6,415 nucleotides of DNA from Haemophilus sp. C1 (GCF_001276515.1 NZ_LDVZ01000039.1:1-6415), one strand, 5' to 3'. Positions 1 to 6,357 are shown, counted from the stretch's first letter. Numbers and translations are program-made. The notes: generated from the sequence alone by a model not told the origin.

Positions 1-48
1 AATTATCGTGATATTCGATATAATTTAGGCGTATCTTATCGCTTCTAA
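1..48 (+). CDS. C-terminal end of a probable outer-membrane beta-barrel protein (partial)
   Basis: Frame 1 is open from the first base and reads 15 codons (NYRDIRYNLGVSYRF) to a TAA at 46-48; the rest of the gene lies left of the window. The tail alternates polar and hydrophobic residues and ends in Tyr-Arg-Phe. A terminal aromatic residue, usually Phe, closing the last beta strand is the known signal recognised by the BAM complex in outer-membrane barrels. A strong terminator starts about 20 bases after the stop, which supports a real gene end here. Which barrel it is (TonB-dependent receptor, porin or autotransporter) cannot be told from 15 residues. The reading frame and stop are seen; the barrel assignment is inferred. 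Confidence 0.55.
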   Translation, partial: NYRDIRYNLGVSYRF

Positions 49-67
49 TTTATATTATTCAATTACT

Positions 68-126
68 TGAAAAACTGCCCCTAAATGTTGGAGAAAACAA
101 CCAACGATTTAGGGGCAGATTTTTTA
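68..126 (+). terminator. Strong rho-independent terminator, probably bidirectional
   Basis: A 12-bp perfect stem CTGCCCCTAAAT (75-86) pairs with ATTTAGGGGCAG (107-118). It continues inward as GTTGG (87-91)/CCAAC (101-105) past one bulged G (106), leaving a 9-base loop. A run of six T (120-125) follows on the + strand, which suits the gene ending at 48. On the minus strand the flank 70-74 gives five U after the stem, so it may also stop manA transcripts coming from the right; no better terminator was found between 127 and 303. Confidence 0.9.
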
Positions 127-303
127 TGACTAAACAACGTAATCCGTTAAACAACAAATGTTCGATTTATATCTTCAAAATACCCACTGTCACTCTTCCT
201 CAGTATTTTCCACTTTCTGAGCAAAAATTTAATTTAAGAAGAATCAATAAGTTTTAATACTTAAGCACTTGAATTTTTTCTTATCGAATAAAACCCAAAA
301 CTA

Positions 304-1503
304 TTAAGGCAATTTTGCCACTACTGCATAGCCTTCAATTAAGCCTTCCACTTCATAAGAAGCGCCTGCGGTAATGAAAGCTGCCTCACCTTGTTTAAAA
401 GAAAGTGCGGTCGTTTCTGAGCGTAAACTTAACTGGCCATTCATCACCAATAAAATACTCGCACTTTGTGCTTTTAAATGATGAGTTTCACCACATTCAT
501 ATTGAATATTTTGCAAAGCGAAATCTTGTACAGGCGTAGCATAAGTAAATATACGCGCGTCTTGAGGTGCCGACGGGATAATTTTAGGCTCCACTTCACG
601 ACAATCGACAATTTTAAGCAATTCTGGAATATCGACATATTTAGGCGTTAAACCACCGCGAATTACATTATCTGAACAAGCCATCAGTTCAATATTTTGC
701 CCACGTAAATAAGCGTGCGGAATACCCGCATCTTGGTAAATTCCCTCGCCTTTTTTGAGGTGCACAATATTAAACAAATAGAAGCAAATTAAACCGGCAT
801 CTAATTTATCTAAAGCAATATTCATTGCATCAATGGTGTAAAGCACCCAATAATCTGGATTAGTTAAATCCAGATTATTAGCCTCATAATCTGCTTGATT
901 CTCCAACAGAATTGGGGAAAGCCATTGGTGTAATTGGGCCTGTTCTGCTTGCATAATATCGGCATAGAAAGCATGTAAATCTTGTCCATGCAATTTTTTT
1001 GCAAGCGGAATTAAAGATGATCGCGCCTCTAAAGTTTCGATAATATCCGATTTATTTTTAAAACCATGCAACAACCAGAAATCGGATAAAGCAATCATCA
1101 TTTCAGGTTTATGATTGTTATCTTTATAAGTACGTGTTGATGCTTTTAAATCAATGCCTTTCGCATTTTCTTCCGCAAAGCCTATTTCAGCTTGCGTTTT
1201 TGTTGGATGAAGTTGAATTGAAAGAGGTTGAGCAACATCAAGAATTTTTAATAAATAGGGTAATTCATCACCAAAACTTGATCGGCTTTGAACACCAAGT
1301 GCGGTAGGATTTTTCTGTAAAAATTCAGTAAGTAATACATTTTTACCATCGACTTCAATGGTTGAAGGCGCAGAATGATGTGCGCCTAACCACCATTCAG
1401 CATAATATTGATTTTCTTCCGCAGGAATATTCAGTAATTGAGGAATATATTGATTGCCGCCCCAAACATAGTTTTGGAGAGAGCCAGTAAGTTTATAAAT
1501 CAT
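304..1503 (-). CDS. manA: Mannose-6-phosphate isomerase, class I (zinc-dependent)
   Basis: This 399-aa cytoplasmic enzyme interconverts mannose-6-phosphate and fructose-6-phosphate, linking PTS-imported mannose to glycolysis and, in reverse, feeding mannose-derived sugar nucleotides. The type I signature is present around residues 126-134 (YKDNNHKPE). The expected zinc ligands are Gln97 and His99 in SIQLHP, Glu134 in HKPE, and His263 in GIPHAYLRG. The catalytic-arginine segment SDNVIRGGLTPKYVDIPEL (Arg282) is intact. Length and residue spacing match E. coli ManA closely (391 aa there). The ATG at 1503 is followed directly by the expected N-terminal YKLTGSLQNYVWGG; no strong Shine-Dalgarno is visible upstream, only A/G-rich sequence. 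It is downstream of crr on the same strand, but the crr terminator and four hairpins intervene, so it probably has its own promoter. Two uptake sequences lie inside the gene. Confidence 0.96.
   Translation of the reverse strand: MIYKLTGSLQNYVWGGNQYIPQLLNIPAEENQYYAEWWLGAHHSAPSTIEVDGKNVLLTEFLQKNPTALGVQSRSSFGDELPYLLKILDVAQPLSIQLHPTKTQAEIGFAEENAKGIDLKASTRTYKDNNHKPEMMIALSDFWLLHGFKNKSDIIETLEARSSLIPLAKKLHGQDLHAFYADIMQAEQAQLHQWLSPILLENQADYEANNLDLTNPDYWVLYTIDAMNIALDKLDAGLICFYLFNIVHLKKGEGIYQDAGIPHAYLRGQNIELMACSDNVIRGGLTPKYVDIPELLKIVDCREVEPKIIPSAPQDARIFTYATPVQDFALQNIQYECGETHHLKAQSASILLVMNGQLSLRSETTALSFKQGEAAFITAGASYEVEGLIEGYAVVAKLP
403..411 (+). repeat. DNA uptake sequence (USS) core, inside manA
   Basis: Exact AAGTGCGGT, followed by CGTTT, matching the Haemophilus-type uptake core. 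Read on the coding strand it is ACC GCA CTT, encoding Thr365-Ala366-Leu367 of ManA. Confidence 0.9.
1297..1305 (+). repeat. DNA uptake sequence (USS) core, inside manA
   Basis: Exact AAGTGCGGT followed by a T-rich flank (AGGATTTTT). On the coding strand it encodes Thr67-Ala68-Leu69 of ManA, in the same frame as the copy at 403. Confidence 0.9.
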
Positions 1504-1551
1504 TGCTTTATTTTCACTTTAACTATCGTAATTTTTAAAATTTATATTTTA

Positions 1552-1661
1552 CCGTGGGTAGGTATACCCACGGCTAGTTATAGTAGTTCCTCTTTGAGGA
1601 ACCTTATCCTCTATCCCAAAGGGATAGCCTTAAAATTAGCCTAGGGTATACTTACCCTAGG
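1552..1661. repeat. Cluster of four perfect hairpins between manA and crr
   Basis: Four perfect palindromes lie in 110 bases. H1 at 1552-1573 has stem CCGTGGGTA/TACCCACGG and a 4-base loop. H2 at 1587-1601 is TTCCTC/GAGGAA with loop TTT. H3 at 1611-1627 is CTATCCC/GGGATAG with loop AAA. H4 at 1640-1661 is CCTAGGGTA/TACCCTAGG with a 4-base loop. H1 and H4 share the frame CCnnGGGTA-4-TACCCnnGG. H2 and H3 are each followed at once by CCTTA. A possible closing stem, TTATAGT (1578-1584) with ACTATAA (1664-1670), would enclose H2 to H4. None has a convincing following T-run, so these are not ordinary terminators. The cluster begins 48 bases upstream of the manA start. A REP/MITE-like dispersed palindromic element or a structured leader are both possible; I do not recognise the family. 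Confidence 0.75.
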
Positions 1662-1675
1662 TAACTATAATAAAT

Positions 1676-1703
1676 AAAAAATCCGCACAAAGGCGGACTT
1701 TTT
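1676..1703 (-). terminator. Rho-independent terminator of ptsH-ptsI-crr (symmetric)
   Basis: A 5-bp GC-rich stem, TCCGC (1682-1686)/GCGGA (1693-1697), has a 6-base loop and is flanked by A-run 1676-1681 and T-run 1699-1703. On the minus strand it lies about 18 bases after the crr stop and ends in six U. The T-run on the other side makes it capable of working in both directions. Confidence 0.85.
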
Positions 1704-1715
1704 ATCGTAAACAAA

Positions 1716-2216
1716 TTATTTTTTTAAGGCTAATACCACTGACTCTCCAGCGACTACTTCACCTGATTTTTTCACGATGCAAGAAATTTCATCCATATTG
1801 GAAATAACAATGGGTGTTAATACAGATTTTGCTTTTGATTCTAATAAAGGAAGATCAAATTCAATCACGGTGTCACCGCGCTTAACAGATTGGCCTTCTT
1901 GAGCAATACGAGTAAAGCCTTCACCTTTTAGCTCAACGGTATCAATACCAAAGTGTACAAATAATTCTACACCTTCTTTTGATTCCATTGAGAAAGCATG
2001 GTTGGTTTCAAAAATTTTACCAATCACACCATCCACTGGCGCAACGATTTTGTTACCGGTAGGACGAACAGCAACACCATCACCTACGATTTTTTCAGAG
2101 AAAACTACATCAGGAACATCTTCAATATTTACAATCTCACCAGAGATAGGTGCATAAATTTCAACTTCCACAGATTTGTTTTCTTTTGAACCGAATAACT
2201 TGTCAAATAAGCCCAT
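1716..2216 (-). CDS. crr: PTS glucose-type phosphocarrier protein IIA (IIA-Glc)
   Basis: A 166-aa cytoplasmic protein of the normal length for the family (E. coli 169 aa). It accepts phosphate from HPr. In enteric bacteria and Haemophilus it is mainly a regulator: the phosphorylated form stimulates adenylate cyclase and the unphosphorylated form inhibits non-PTS permeases and glycerol kinase. The phosphorylated histidine is His88 in [16 protein letters not shown], with the partner His73 in TNHAFSMES; both align with the E. coli pair His90/His75. The N-terminus MGLFDKLFG is the membrane-associating amphipathic segment known in E. coli. A TAGGAG Shine-Dalgarno sits about 6 bases before the ATG. 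It is the third gene of the operon, 60 bases after the ptsI stop, and ends just before a clear terminator. No membrane IIBC partner is in view. Confidence 0.97.
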   Translation of the reverse strand: MGLFDKLFGSKENKSVEVEIYAPISGEIVNIEDVPDVVFSEKIVGDGVAVRPTGNKIVAPVDGVIGKIFETNHAFSMESKEGVELFVHFGIDTVELKGEGFTRIAQEGQSVKRGDTVIEFDLPLLESKAKSVLTPIVISNMDEISCIVKKSGEVVAGESVVLALKK

Positions 2217-2276
2217 TTTAATCTCCTATCAATTCATAGATGGCTGTTATTTTAACGTAAAATCAAACAATTTTGT

Positions 2277-4004
2277 TTAATTTAATGCATTTTCCGCCAA
2301 AAATTCTTCGATTAACTGCTCAATTTCCGAAGCGGTCGGTTTTTGTAATGCCGCATTAGCAAGGGCTTTTGCATCTTGGAAATTCACATTACGGATTAAT
2401 TTTTTAATTCTAGGTACAGAAATAGCACTCATACTAAATTCATCTAATCCCATACCAAGTAACAATAAGGTTGCACGTTCATCACCAGCTAATTCACCGC
2501 ACATTCCCGTCCATTTGCCCTCTGCATGAGAAGCATCAATTACTTGTTTAATTAAACCAAGCACAGATGGCTGCATCGGATTGTAGAGATGCGAAATTAA
2601 CTCATTGCCTCGGTCCACCGCCAAAGTATATTGGGTTAAATCGTTAGTACCGATACTGAAGAAATCTACTTCTTTTGCTAAGAATTTTGCATTTACAGCA
2701 GCGGATGGTGTTTCAACCATTACCCCCACTTGGATATGCTCATCAAAAGCTTTGCCTTCTGCACGTAATTCCGCTTTTAATGTTTCAATAACCGCTTTTA
2801 ATTCTCGAATTTCTTCTACAGAAATAATCATCGGGAACATCATCGCCAATTTACCAAACGCTGAAGCACGCAACACCGCGCGTAATTGTGCATTTAAAAT
2901 TTCACGGCGATCTAACGCAATGCGAATCGCACGCCATCCCAAGAATGGATTCATTTCTTTTGGTAAATCTAAATATGGAAGCTCTTTATCGCCACCAATA
3001 TCCATAGTACGAAGCACGGTTAAACGCCCGTTCATTGCTTCTACGACTTCTTTGTAGGCGATGAATTGTTCTTCTTCTGTCGGAAGCTGTTCACGATCCA
3101 TAAATAAGAATTCGGTTCGGTATAAACCAATACCTTCTGCACCATTGCGATCTGCCCCGTCACAATCACGGATTGTCCCGATATTCGCGACCACATCAAC
3201 TTTATGTCCATCCAAGGTGATTGCTGGAAGATCTTTTAATTTAGCTAACTCTGCTTTTTCCTGAGAAATTTTAGCTTCAAGTGTTTTTAATTCATCAATC
3301 TGAGATTGTGTTGGATTGATATAAACTTGATTATTTATCGCATCTAAAATTAAGTAATCACCTGTATTGACTAATTCGGTCACATTATTTGTGCCTACAA
3401 TCGCTGGTAATTCTAAAGAACGCGCCATAATAGAAGTATGAGAGGTTCTACCACCAATATCAGTGACAACCCCTAATACTTTTTCAAGATTAAGTTGGGC
3501 GGTTTCTGACGGAGTCAGATCATAAGCAACAAGAATTGATTCTTCTTGAATATCGCCAAGATCTACTATGTACATACCCAAAATATTTTTAATTAAACGG
3601 TTACCAATATCACGGATATCGCCAGCACGCTCTTTCAAATATTCATCATCGATCTCCGATAACATTGTGACTTGTTGATCAATAATTTTACTCGCTGCAA
3701 CTGCGGCATTGACTTTATTTGAACGAAGATAATCAAGAATTTCTTCTTCTAATTCTTCATCCTCAAGAATCATCAAGTGACCTTCAAAGATCGCGGCTTT
3801 TTCTTCACCTAAAGAAATTAATGCGCGCTCTCTGATTGAATTAAGTTGTTCCACCGCCAATGCACGACCTTCGTAAAACCGAGCAATTTCTGCGTCAATT
3901 TGATCATCAGTAATTTTTTGTGTATCAAGAACAATCTTTTCTTCTTTAAGAACAAGTGCCTTACCAAAGGCAATACCAGGTGATGCGAGAATACCAGAAA
4001 TCAT
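2277..4004 (-). CDS. ptsI: PTS enzyme I (phosphoenolpyruvate-protein phosphotransferase)
   Basis: This 575-aa protein, the same length as E. coli EI, starts the PTS by autophosphorylation from PEP in the cytoplasm and passes the phosphate to HPr. The N-terminal part (about 1-230) holds the HPr-binding helical region and the phosphohistidine domain, with active His189 in [13 protein letters not shown]. The C-terminal TIM-barrel PEP-binding domain (about 260-575) keeps Arg296 (GIGLYRTEF), Arg332 ([11 protein letters not shown]), Glu431 (MVETP), Asn454-Asp455 (IGTNDLTQY), Arg465 and Cys502 (GMCGE), which correspond to the substrate, Mg2+ and catalytic residues known for E. coli EI. A GGAAGG Shine-Dalgarno lies 5 bases before the ATG. 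It is second in the operon, 79 bases after ptsH, and that gap holds a strong hairpin. Confidence 0.98.
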   Translation of the reverse strand: MISGILASPGIAFGKALVLKEEKIVLDTQKITDDQIDAEIARFYEGRALAVEQLNSIRERALISLGEEKAAIFEGHLMILEDEELEEEILDYLRSNKVNAAVAASKIIDQQVTMLSEIDDEYLKERAGDIRDIGNRLIKNILGMYIVDLGDIQEESILVAYDLTPSETAQLNLEKVLGVVTDIGGRTSHTSIMARSLELPAIVGTNNVTELVNTGDYLILDAINNQVYINPTQSQIDELKTLEAKISQEKAELAKLKDLPAITLDGHKVDVVANIGTIRDCDGADRNGAEGIGLYRTEFLFMDREQLPTEEEQFIAYKEVVEAMNGRLTVLRTMDIGGDKELPYLDLPKEMNPFLGWRAIRIALDRREILNAQLRAVLRASAFGKLAMMFPMIISVEEIRELKAVIETLKAELRAEGKAFDEHIQVGVMVETPSAAVNAKFLAKEVDFFSIGTNDLTQYTLAVDRGNELISHLYNPMQPSVLGLIKQVIDASHAEGKWTGMCGELAGDERATLLLLGMGLDEFSMSAISVPRIKKLIRNVNFQDAKALANAALQKPTASEIEQLIEEFLAENALN

Positions 4005-4045
4005 AGATACCTTCCGAAATAATTAAAAAAGGGATAGATAAACAA

Positions 4046-4075
4046 TAGCCATAAAATTTCACAATTTTATGGCTA
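4046..4075 (-). other. Perfect 12-bp intercistronic hairpin between ptsH and ptsI
   Basis: TAGCCATAAAAT (4046-4057) pairs with ATTTTATGGCTA (4064-4075) around a 6-base loop, starting about 8 bases after the ptsH stop in transcription order. What follows on the minus strand is U-rich but broken (TTGTTTATC), so it is a weak terminator at best. It could be an RNA-stabilising 3' end for a short ptsH message or a partial attenuator that lowers ptsI and crr relative to HPr. The stem is seen; the role is inferred. Confidence 0.7.
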
Positions 4076-4083
4076 AGTAAGAA

Positions 4084-4341
4084 TTATTCTAAAGTTGGAA
4101 TCAAAGCGACTAAATGCTCAACTGCCTGCTGCTCATCTTCGCCTTCAGCAGAAATGGTGATCACCGTACCCTGTGTTAAACCTAGCGTTTGTAGCTTAAA
4201 CAAACTTTTTGCACTTGCGCTCTTACCAGCAGATGTTACTGTGATATCAGAAGAAAATGCTTTCGCTTCTTTCACAAATTGTGCTGCAGGACGAGTGTGT
4301 AAGCCGTTTGGCGCGGTGATTTCAACATCTTTTGAGTACAT
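4084..4341 (-). CDS. ptsH: Phosphocarrier protein HPr
   Basis: This 85-aa protein has the standard length for HPr and carries phosphate from enzyme I to the sugar-specific IIA domains in the cytoplasm. The active site is His15 in [13 protein letters not shown], with the conserved Arg17. Ser46 ([13 protein letters not shown]) is conserved, but it is the regulatory phosphosite in Firmicutes rather than here. The whole sequence is nearly that of E. coli HPr. The ATG at 4341 has a good GAGAGG Shine-Dalgarno about 7 bases upstream. It is first gene of ptsH-ptsI-crr, preceded by a promoter at 4398-4426 and a probable CRP site at 4444-4459. Confidence 0.98.
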   Translation of the reverse strand: MYSKDVEITAPNGLHTRPAAQFVKEAKAFSSDITVTSAGKSASAKSLFKLQTLGLTQGTVITISAEGEDEQQAVEHLVALIPTLE

Positions 4342-4397
4342 AATGCTACCTCTCTACTAAATAATAGTTAAAAAAATACAAAGATAAAATCCGCCTT

Positions 4398-4426
4398 AGT
4401 ATCCTTGTTCAAAAGCGAATAATCAA
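4398..4426 (-). promoter_or_regulatory. Probable sigma-70 promoter of ptsH-ptsI-crr
   Basis: On the minus strand, -35 TTGATT (4426-4421) and -10 GATACT (4403-4398) are separated by exactly 17 bases; each matches consensus at 4 of 6. The predicted start is about 4390-4391, giving a leader of about 50 bases with a GAGAGG ribosome site. A CRP-like site upstream at class I distance makes this more credible than the hexamers alone. Confidence 0.6.
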
Positions 4427-4443
4427 GAATAAACACTAAAAAA

Positions 4444-4459
4444 ATTGAATTAGATCATA
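4444..4459 (-). promoter_or_regulatory. Probable CRP (cAMP receptor protein) binding site upstream of ptsH
   Basis: The minus strand reads TATGATCTAATTCAAT, 7 of 10 matches to TGTGA-N6-TCACA, with A/T-rich flanks. Its centre (4451.5) falls about 61 bases upstream of the start predicted from the promoter at 4398-4426, the classic class I activator position (-61.5). This agrees with known cAMP-CRP control of pts operons in enteric bacteria. Confidence 0.55.
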
Positions 4460-4498
4460 AAAAAACGCAGGATTTGTTTATTTATCATCCAGCTTGCG
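4459..4498 (-). terminator. Probable terminator of rsgA
   Basis: In minus-strand order, CGCA (4498-4495) and GGAT (4490-4487) pair with ATCC (4473-4470) and TGCG (4469-4466), with a 4-base AGCT bulge on one arm and a 13-base loop. Seven U (4465-4459) follow directly. It begins 6 bases after the rsgA stop. The bulge and large loop make it weaker than the other terminators in the window. Confidence 0.55.
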
Positions 4499-4504
4499 CA
4501 ATCG

Positions 4505-5545
4505 TTAAACTGCTGAAAAATGACGTTGTGATTTTGTTTCACTTAAACTTTCAATTAATCGATGATAATTATCATAACGAACAGGCGAAATCTTGCCTTG
4601 CTCCACTGCTTCACGCAACGCACACCCTGGATCGCTCAAATGTTTACAATCACGGAATTTACAGGTGCCTAATACATATTGAAATTCTCGATACCCTTTT
4701 GTGATTTGCTCCGCATCTAAATGCCAAAGCCCAAATTCTCTAATTCCTGGTGAATCAATTAAATTACCACCTTGTGGCAAATGATAAAGACGCGATGATG
4801 TCGTCGTATGCTGTCCTAAGCCTGATGTTTCACTCACATCCCCTACTTGAGCATTTACGCTAGGCAAAATATGATTAATTAAACTCGATTTACCGACACC
4901 AGATTGCCCAACAAAAATCGCCGTGCCTTGTGCCAAAAGTGCGGTTAATTTTTCCATATTTTCACCGCTCTTTGCTGAAAGCATTAAAATTTCATAGCCA
5001 ATATCTTGGTAAATTTTAAGTTGTTCTTCAATTTCTTGACGCTGTTCTTGTGCCAATAAATCCACTTTATTCAAAACAATTAATGGCTTGATTTCAGCTA
5101 TTTCACACACAACAAGATAACGATCGATGATATTTAAGGAAAGCGTTGGCAACACCGCTGATACAATAATAATACGATCAATATTCGCTGCAATGGGTTT
5201 CAAACCATCGTAATAATCTGGGCGGGAAATTTCATTTTCTCGAGGGTGAATCGCCTCAATCACGCCACTCACACCTTGCAATTGTTCATTGCCTTTACGC
5301 CAAACGACTTTATCTCCCACCACCAAACTCGACAAGGTACGGCGCAAATTACAACGATAAATTTCGCCTTGTTCATTTTCTACATCTGCGTGAATAGAAT
5401 AACGTGTGACCACAACGCCTTCTTGCGATTCGCCCAGCATTTCATCTGACCATTCAATCTCTTTTTTCTTATGACGATGTAATGTTTTCGCATTATTCGA
5501 TTGAATTCTTCTAGTTTGGTTTTGAGTTAATTTACGTTTAGCCAT
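4505..5545 (-). CDS. rsgA: Small ribosomal subunit biogenesis GTPase RsgA (YjeQ/EngC)
   Basis: This 346-aa circularly permuted GTPase acts in late 30S subunit maturation and checking; 30S binding stimulates its hydrolysis. An N-terminal OB-fold (about 35-110) precedes the permuted G domain, so the motifs run G4 NKVD (159-162), G5 SAK (190-192), G1 GQSGVGKSS (213-221), then GLGQHTTT (242-249) and G3 DSPG (264-267). The C-terminal zinc knuckle is Cys295, Cys300, His302 and Cys308. The frame stays open to an ATG at 5731, but that extension would overlap divergent orn and is not family-like. [13 protein letters not shown] at 5545 is the typical RsgA N-terminus, basic and RNA-binding. No Shine-Dalgarno is near it: an uptake sequence occupies that place and AAGGG is about 19 bases away. 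The gene is upstream of ptsH on the same strand with a probable terminator between. Confidence 0.96.
   Translation of the reverse strand: MAKRKLTQNQTRRIQSNNAKTLHRHKKKEIEWSDEMLGESQEGVVVTRYSIHADVENEQGEIYRCNLRRTLSSLVVGDKVVWRKGNEQLQGVSGVIEAIHPRENEISRPDYYDGLKPIAANIDRIIIVSAVLPTLSLNIIDRYLVVCEIAEIKPLIVLNKVDLLAQEQRQEIEEQLKIYQDIGYEILMLSAKSGENMEKLTALLAQGTAIFVGQSGVGKSSLINHILPSVNAQVGDVSETSGLGQHTTTSSRLYHLPQGGNLIDSPGIREFGLWHLDAEQITKGYREFQYVLGTCKFRDCKHLSDPGCALREAVEQGKISPVRYDNYHRLIESLSETKSQRHFSAV
4937..4945 (+). repeat. DNA uptake sequence (USS) core, inside rsgA
   Basis: Exact AAGTGCGGT followed by TAATTTTT. The coding strand reads ACC GCA CTT, Thr201-Ala202-Leu203 of RsgA, between the G5 and G1 motifs. Confidence 0.9.
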
Positions 5546-5547
5546 AA

Positions 5548-5556
5548 AAGTGCGGT
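5548..5556 (+). repeat. DNA uptake sequence (USS) core in the rsgA-orn gap
   Basis: Exact AAGTGCGGT followed by CGTTTTTTCCC, the best extended match of the four. It lies 2 to 10 bases upstream of the rsgA start codon, where a ribosome binding site would normally be. Confidence 0.92.
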
Positions 5557-5600
5557 CGTTTTTTCCCTTGTTTTTGGTAAAATGAAAAAAATTTTTGCAT

Positions 5601-5604
5601 AGGA
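5601..5604 (+). promoter_or_regulatory. orn: Ribosome binding site deciding the orn start
   Basis: AGGA lies 11 bases before the ATG at 5616. It falls inside the coding sequence that an upstream TTG at 5595 would use, so it favours the ATG. Confidence 0.6.
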
Positions 5605-5615
5605 TACCTGATATT

Positions 5616-6164
5616 ATGCCATTCGATAAACAAAATCTTATTTGGATTGATTTAGAAATGACCGGTTTAGATCCGGAAAAAGAACGTATTATTGAAATTG
5701 CCACTATCGTAACAGATAAAAATTTAAACATTTTGGCAGAGGGCCCAGTATTAGCGGTTCATCAGTCTGATGAATTACTCAATAAAATGAATGATTGGTG
5801 CCAAAAAACACATAGTGAAAATGGCTTAATTGAACGCGTAAAAGCCAGCAAACTTACCGAACGTGCAGCAGAATTACAAACCTTAGACTTTTTAAAAAAA
5901 TGGGTGCCCAAAGGTGCGTCGCCAATTTGCGGTAACAGCATTGCCCAAGATAAACGCTTTTTAGTGAAATATATGCCTGATTTAGCTGATTATTTTCATT
6001 ATCGCCATTTAGACGTGAGTACATTAAAAGAACTTGCAGCACGTTGGAAACCTGAAATTTTAGAAAGCTTTAAAAAAGAGAATACCCATTTGGCACTAGA
6101 TGACATTCGAGAATCGATTAAAGAGCTGGCTTATTATCGCGAACATTTCATGAAATTAGATTGA
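5616..6164 (+). CDS. orn: Oligoribonuclease (3'-5' exoribonuclease, DEDDh family)
   Basis: This 182-aa cytoplasmic enzyme degrades the 2- to 5-nt RNA fragments left by other RNases, and also pGpG from c-di-GMP breakdown in bacteria that use it; it is essential in E. coli. The DEDDh catalytic set is complete: Asp12 and Glu14 in WIDLEMTG, Asp112 in [11 protein letters not shown], His158 and Asp163 in [10 protein letters not shown]. Length and sequence are close to E. coli Orn throughout. The ATG start gives [17 protein letters not shown]; an in-frame TTG at 5595 would add seven residues, but the AGGA ribosome site lies inside that extension. It is divergent from rsgA with a 70-base gap, in which I could not find a convincing promoter. 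No clear terminator follows it. Confidence 0.97.
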   Translation: MPFDKQNLIWIDLEMTGLDPEKERIIEIATIVTDKNLNILAEGPVLAVHQSDELLNKMNDWCQKTHSENGLIERVKASKLTERAAELQTLDFLKKWVPKGASPICGNSIAQDKRFLVKYMPDLADYFHYRHLDVSTLKELAARWKPEILESFKKENTHLALDDIRESIKELAYYREHFMKLD

Positions 6165-6204
6165 CGAAAACTTCAACAAAAAATTTCTTTTTATGAAATT
6201 GCCC

Positions 6205-6232
6205 TTGCAAGCCCCAAAAATATTTGTATAAT
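6205..6232 (+). promoter_or_regulatory. Promoter of the tRNA-Gly operon
   Basis: The -35 TTGCAA (6205-6210) and a perfect -10 TATAAT (6227-6232) are 16 bases apart. The following GCGACC discriminator is GC-rich, which is typical of stringently controlled stable-RNA promoters. The start would be near 6239, leaving a leader of about 20 bases before the first tRNA. Confidence 0.85.
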
Positions 6233-6257
6233 GCGACCTCATTCACTGATGTGAACT

Positions 6258-6333
6258 GCGGGAATAGCTCAGTTGGTAGAGCACAACCTTGCCAAGGTTG
6301 GGGTCGCGAGTTCGAGCCTCGTTTCCCGCTCCA
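6258..6333 (+). tRNA. tRNA-Gly (anticodon GCC)
   Basis: A 76-base tRNA with encoded CCA. The acceptor stem GCGGGAA (6258-6264) pairs with TTCCCGC (6323-6329), discriminator T at 6330 and CCA at 6331-6333. The D arm is AGCTCAGTTGGTAGAGC. The anticodon stem CAACC/GGTTG carries loop TTGCCAA, with GCC at 6291-6293, reading GGC and GGT glycine codons. The T loop is TTCGAGC. It is the first of a tandem array under the promoter at 6205-6232. Confidence 0.98.
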
Positions 6334-6357
6334 ATTTCACATTATAAAAGTATTATT

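Noticed and set aside
126..257. 43-codon + strand ORF (MTKQRNPLNN...) beginning in the terminator T-run
   Set aside because: Its only Shine-Dalgarno-like bases are part of the terminator stem, the composition looks like translated A/T-rich spacer, and it resembles no protein I know.
1685..1692. GTGCGG core of a USS on the minus strand inside the crr terminator
   Set aside because: It matches only 6 to 7 of 9 core bases and is explained by the terminator stem.
2265..2278. AAACAA/TTGTTT palindrome at the ptsI stop
   Set aside because: It is short, A/T-rich, has a 2-base loop and overlaps the stop codon region; chance is likely in this composition.
2329..2345. GAAGCGGTC followed by a T-rich tract in the ptsI 3' end, resembling the Actinobacillus-type uptake core (ACAAGCGGT)
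   Set aside because: It mismatches at the start of the core, and the four exact Haemophilus-type copies show which dialect this genome uses.
2605..3264. Two + strand open frames of 150 and 67 codons opposite ptsI
   Set aside because: They are antisense shadows of a fully conserved ptsI, with no ribosome sites or recognisable protein features.
5595..5615. TTG start for orn adding seven residues
   Set aside because: The AGGA ribosome site lies inside this extension and homologues begin close to the ATG at 5616.
5557..5615. Promoter for orn in the rsgA-orn gap (TAAAAT at 5578 as -10)
   Set aside because: No acceptable -35 lies at 16 to 18 bases, and the region is so A/T-rich that -10-like hexamers are expected by chance.
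5546..5731. 62-residue N-terminal extension of RsgA to an ATG at 5731
   Set aside because: It would overlap the start of divergent orn, has no ribosome site, and RsgA homologues begin at the MAKRK-like basic segment.
6182..6200. AATTTC/GAAATT hairpin after orn as a terminator
   Set aside because: The stem is all A/T except one pair and has no T-run after it, so it is too weak to call.
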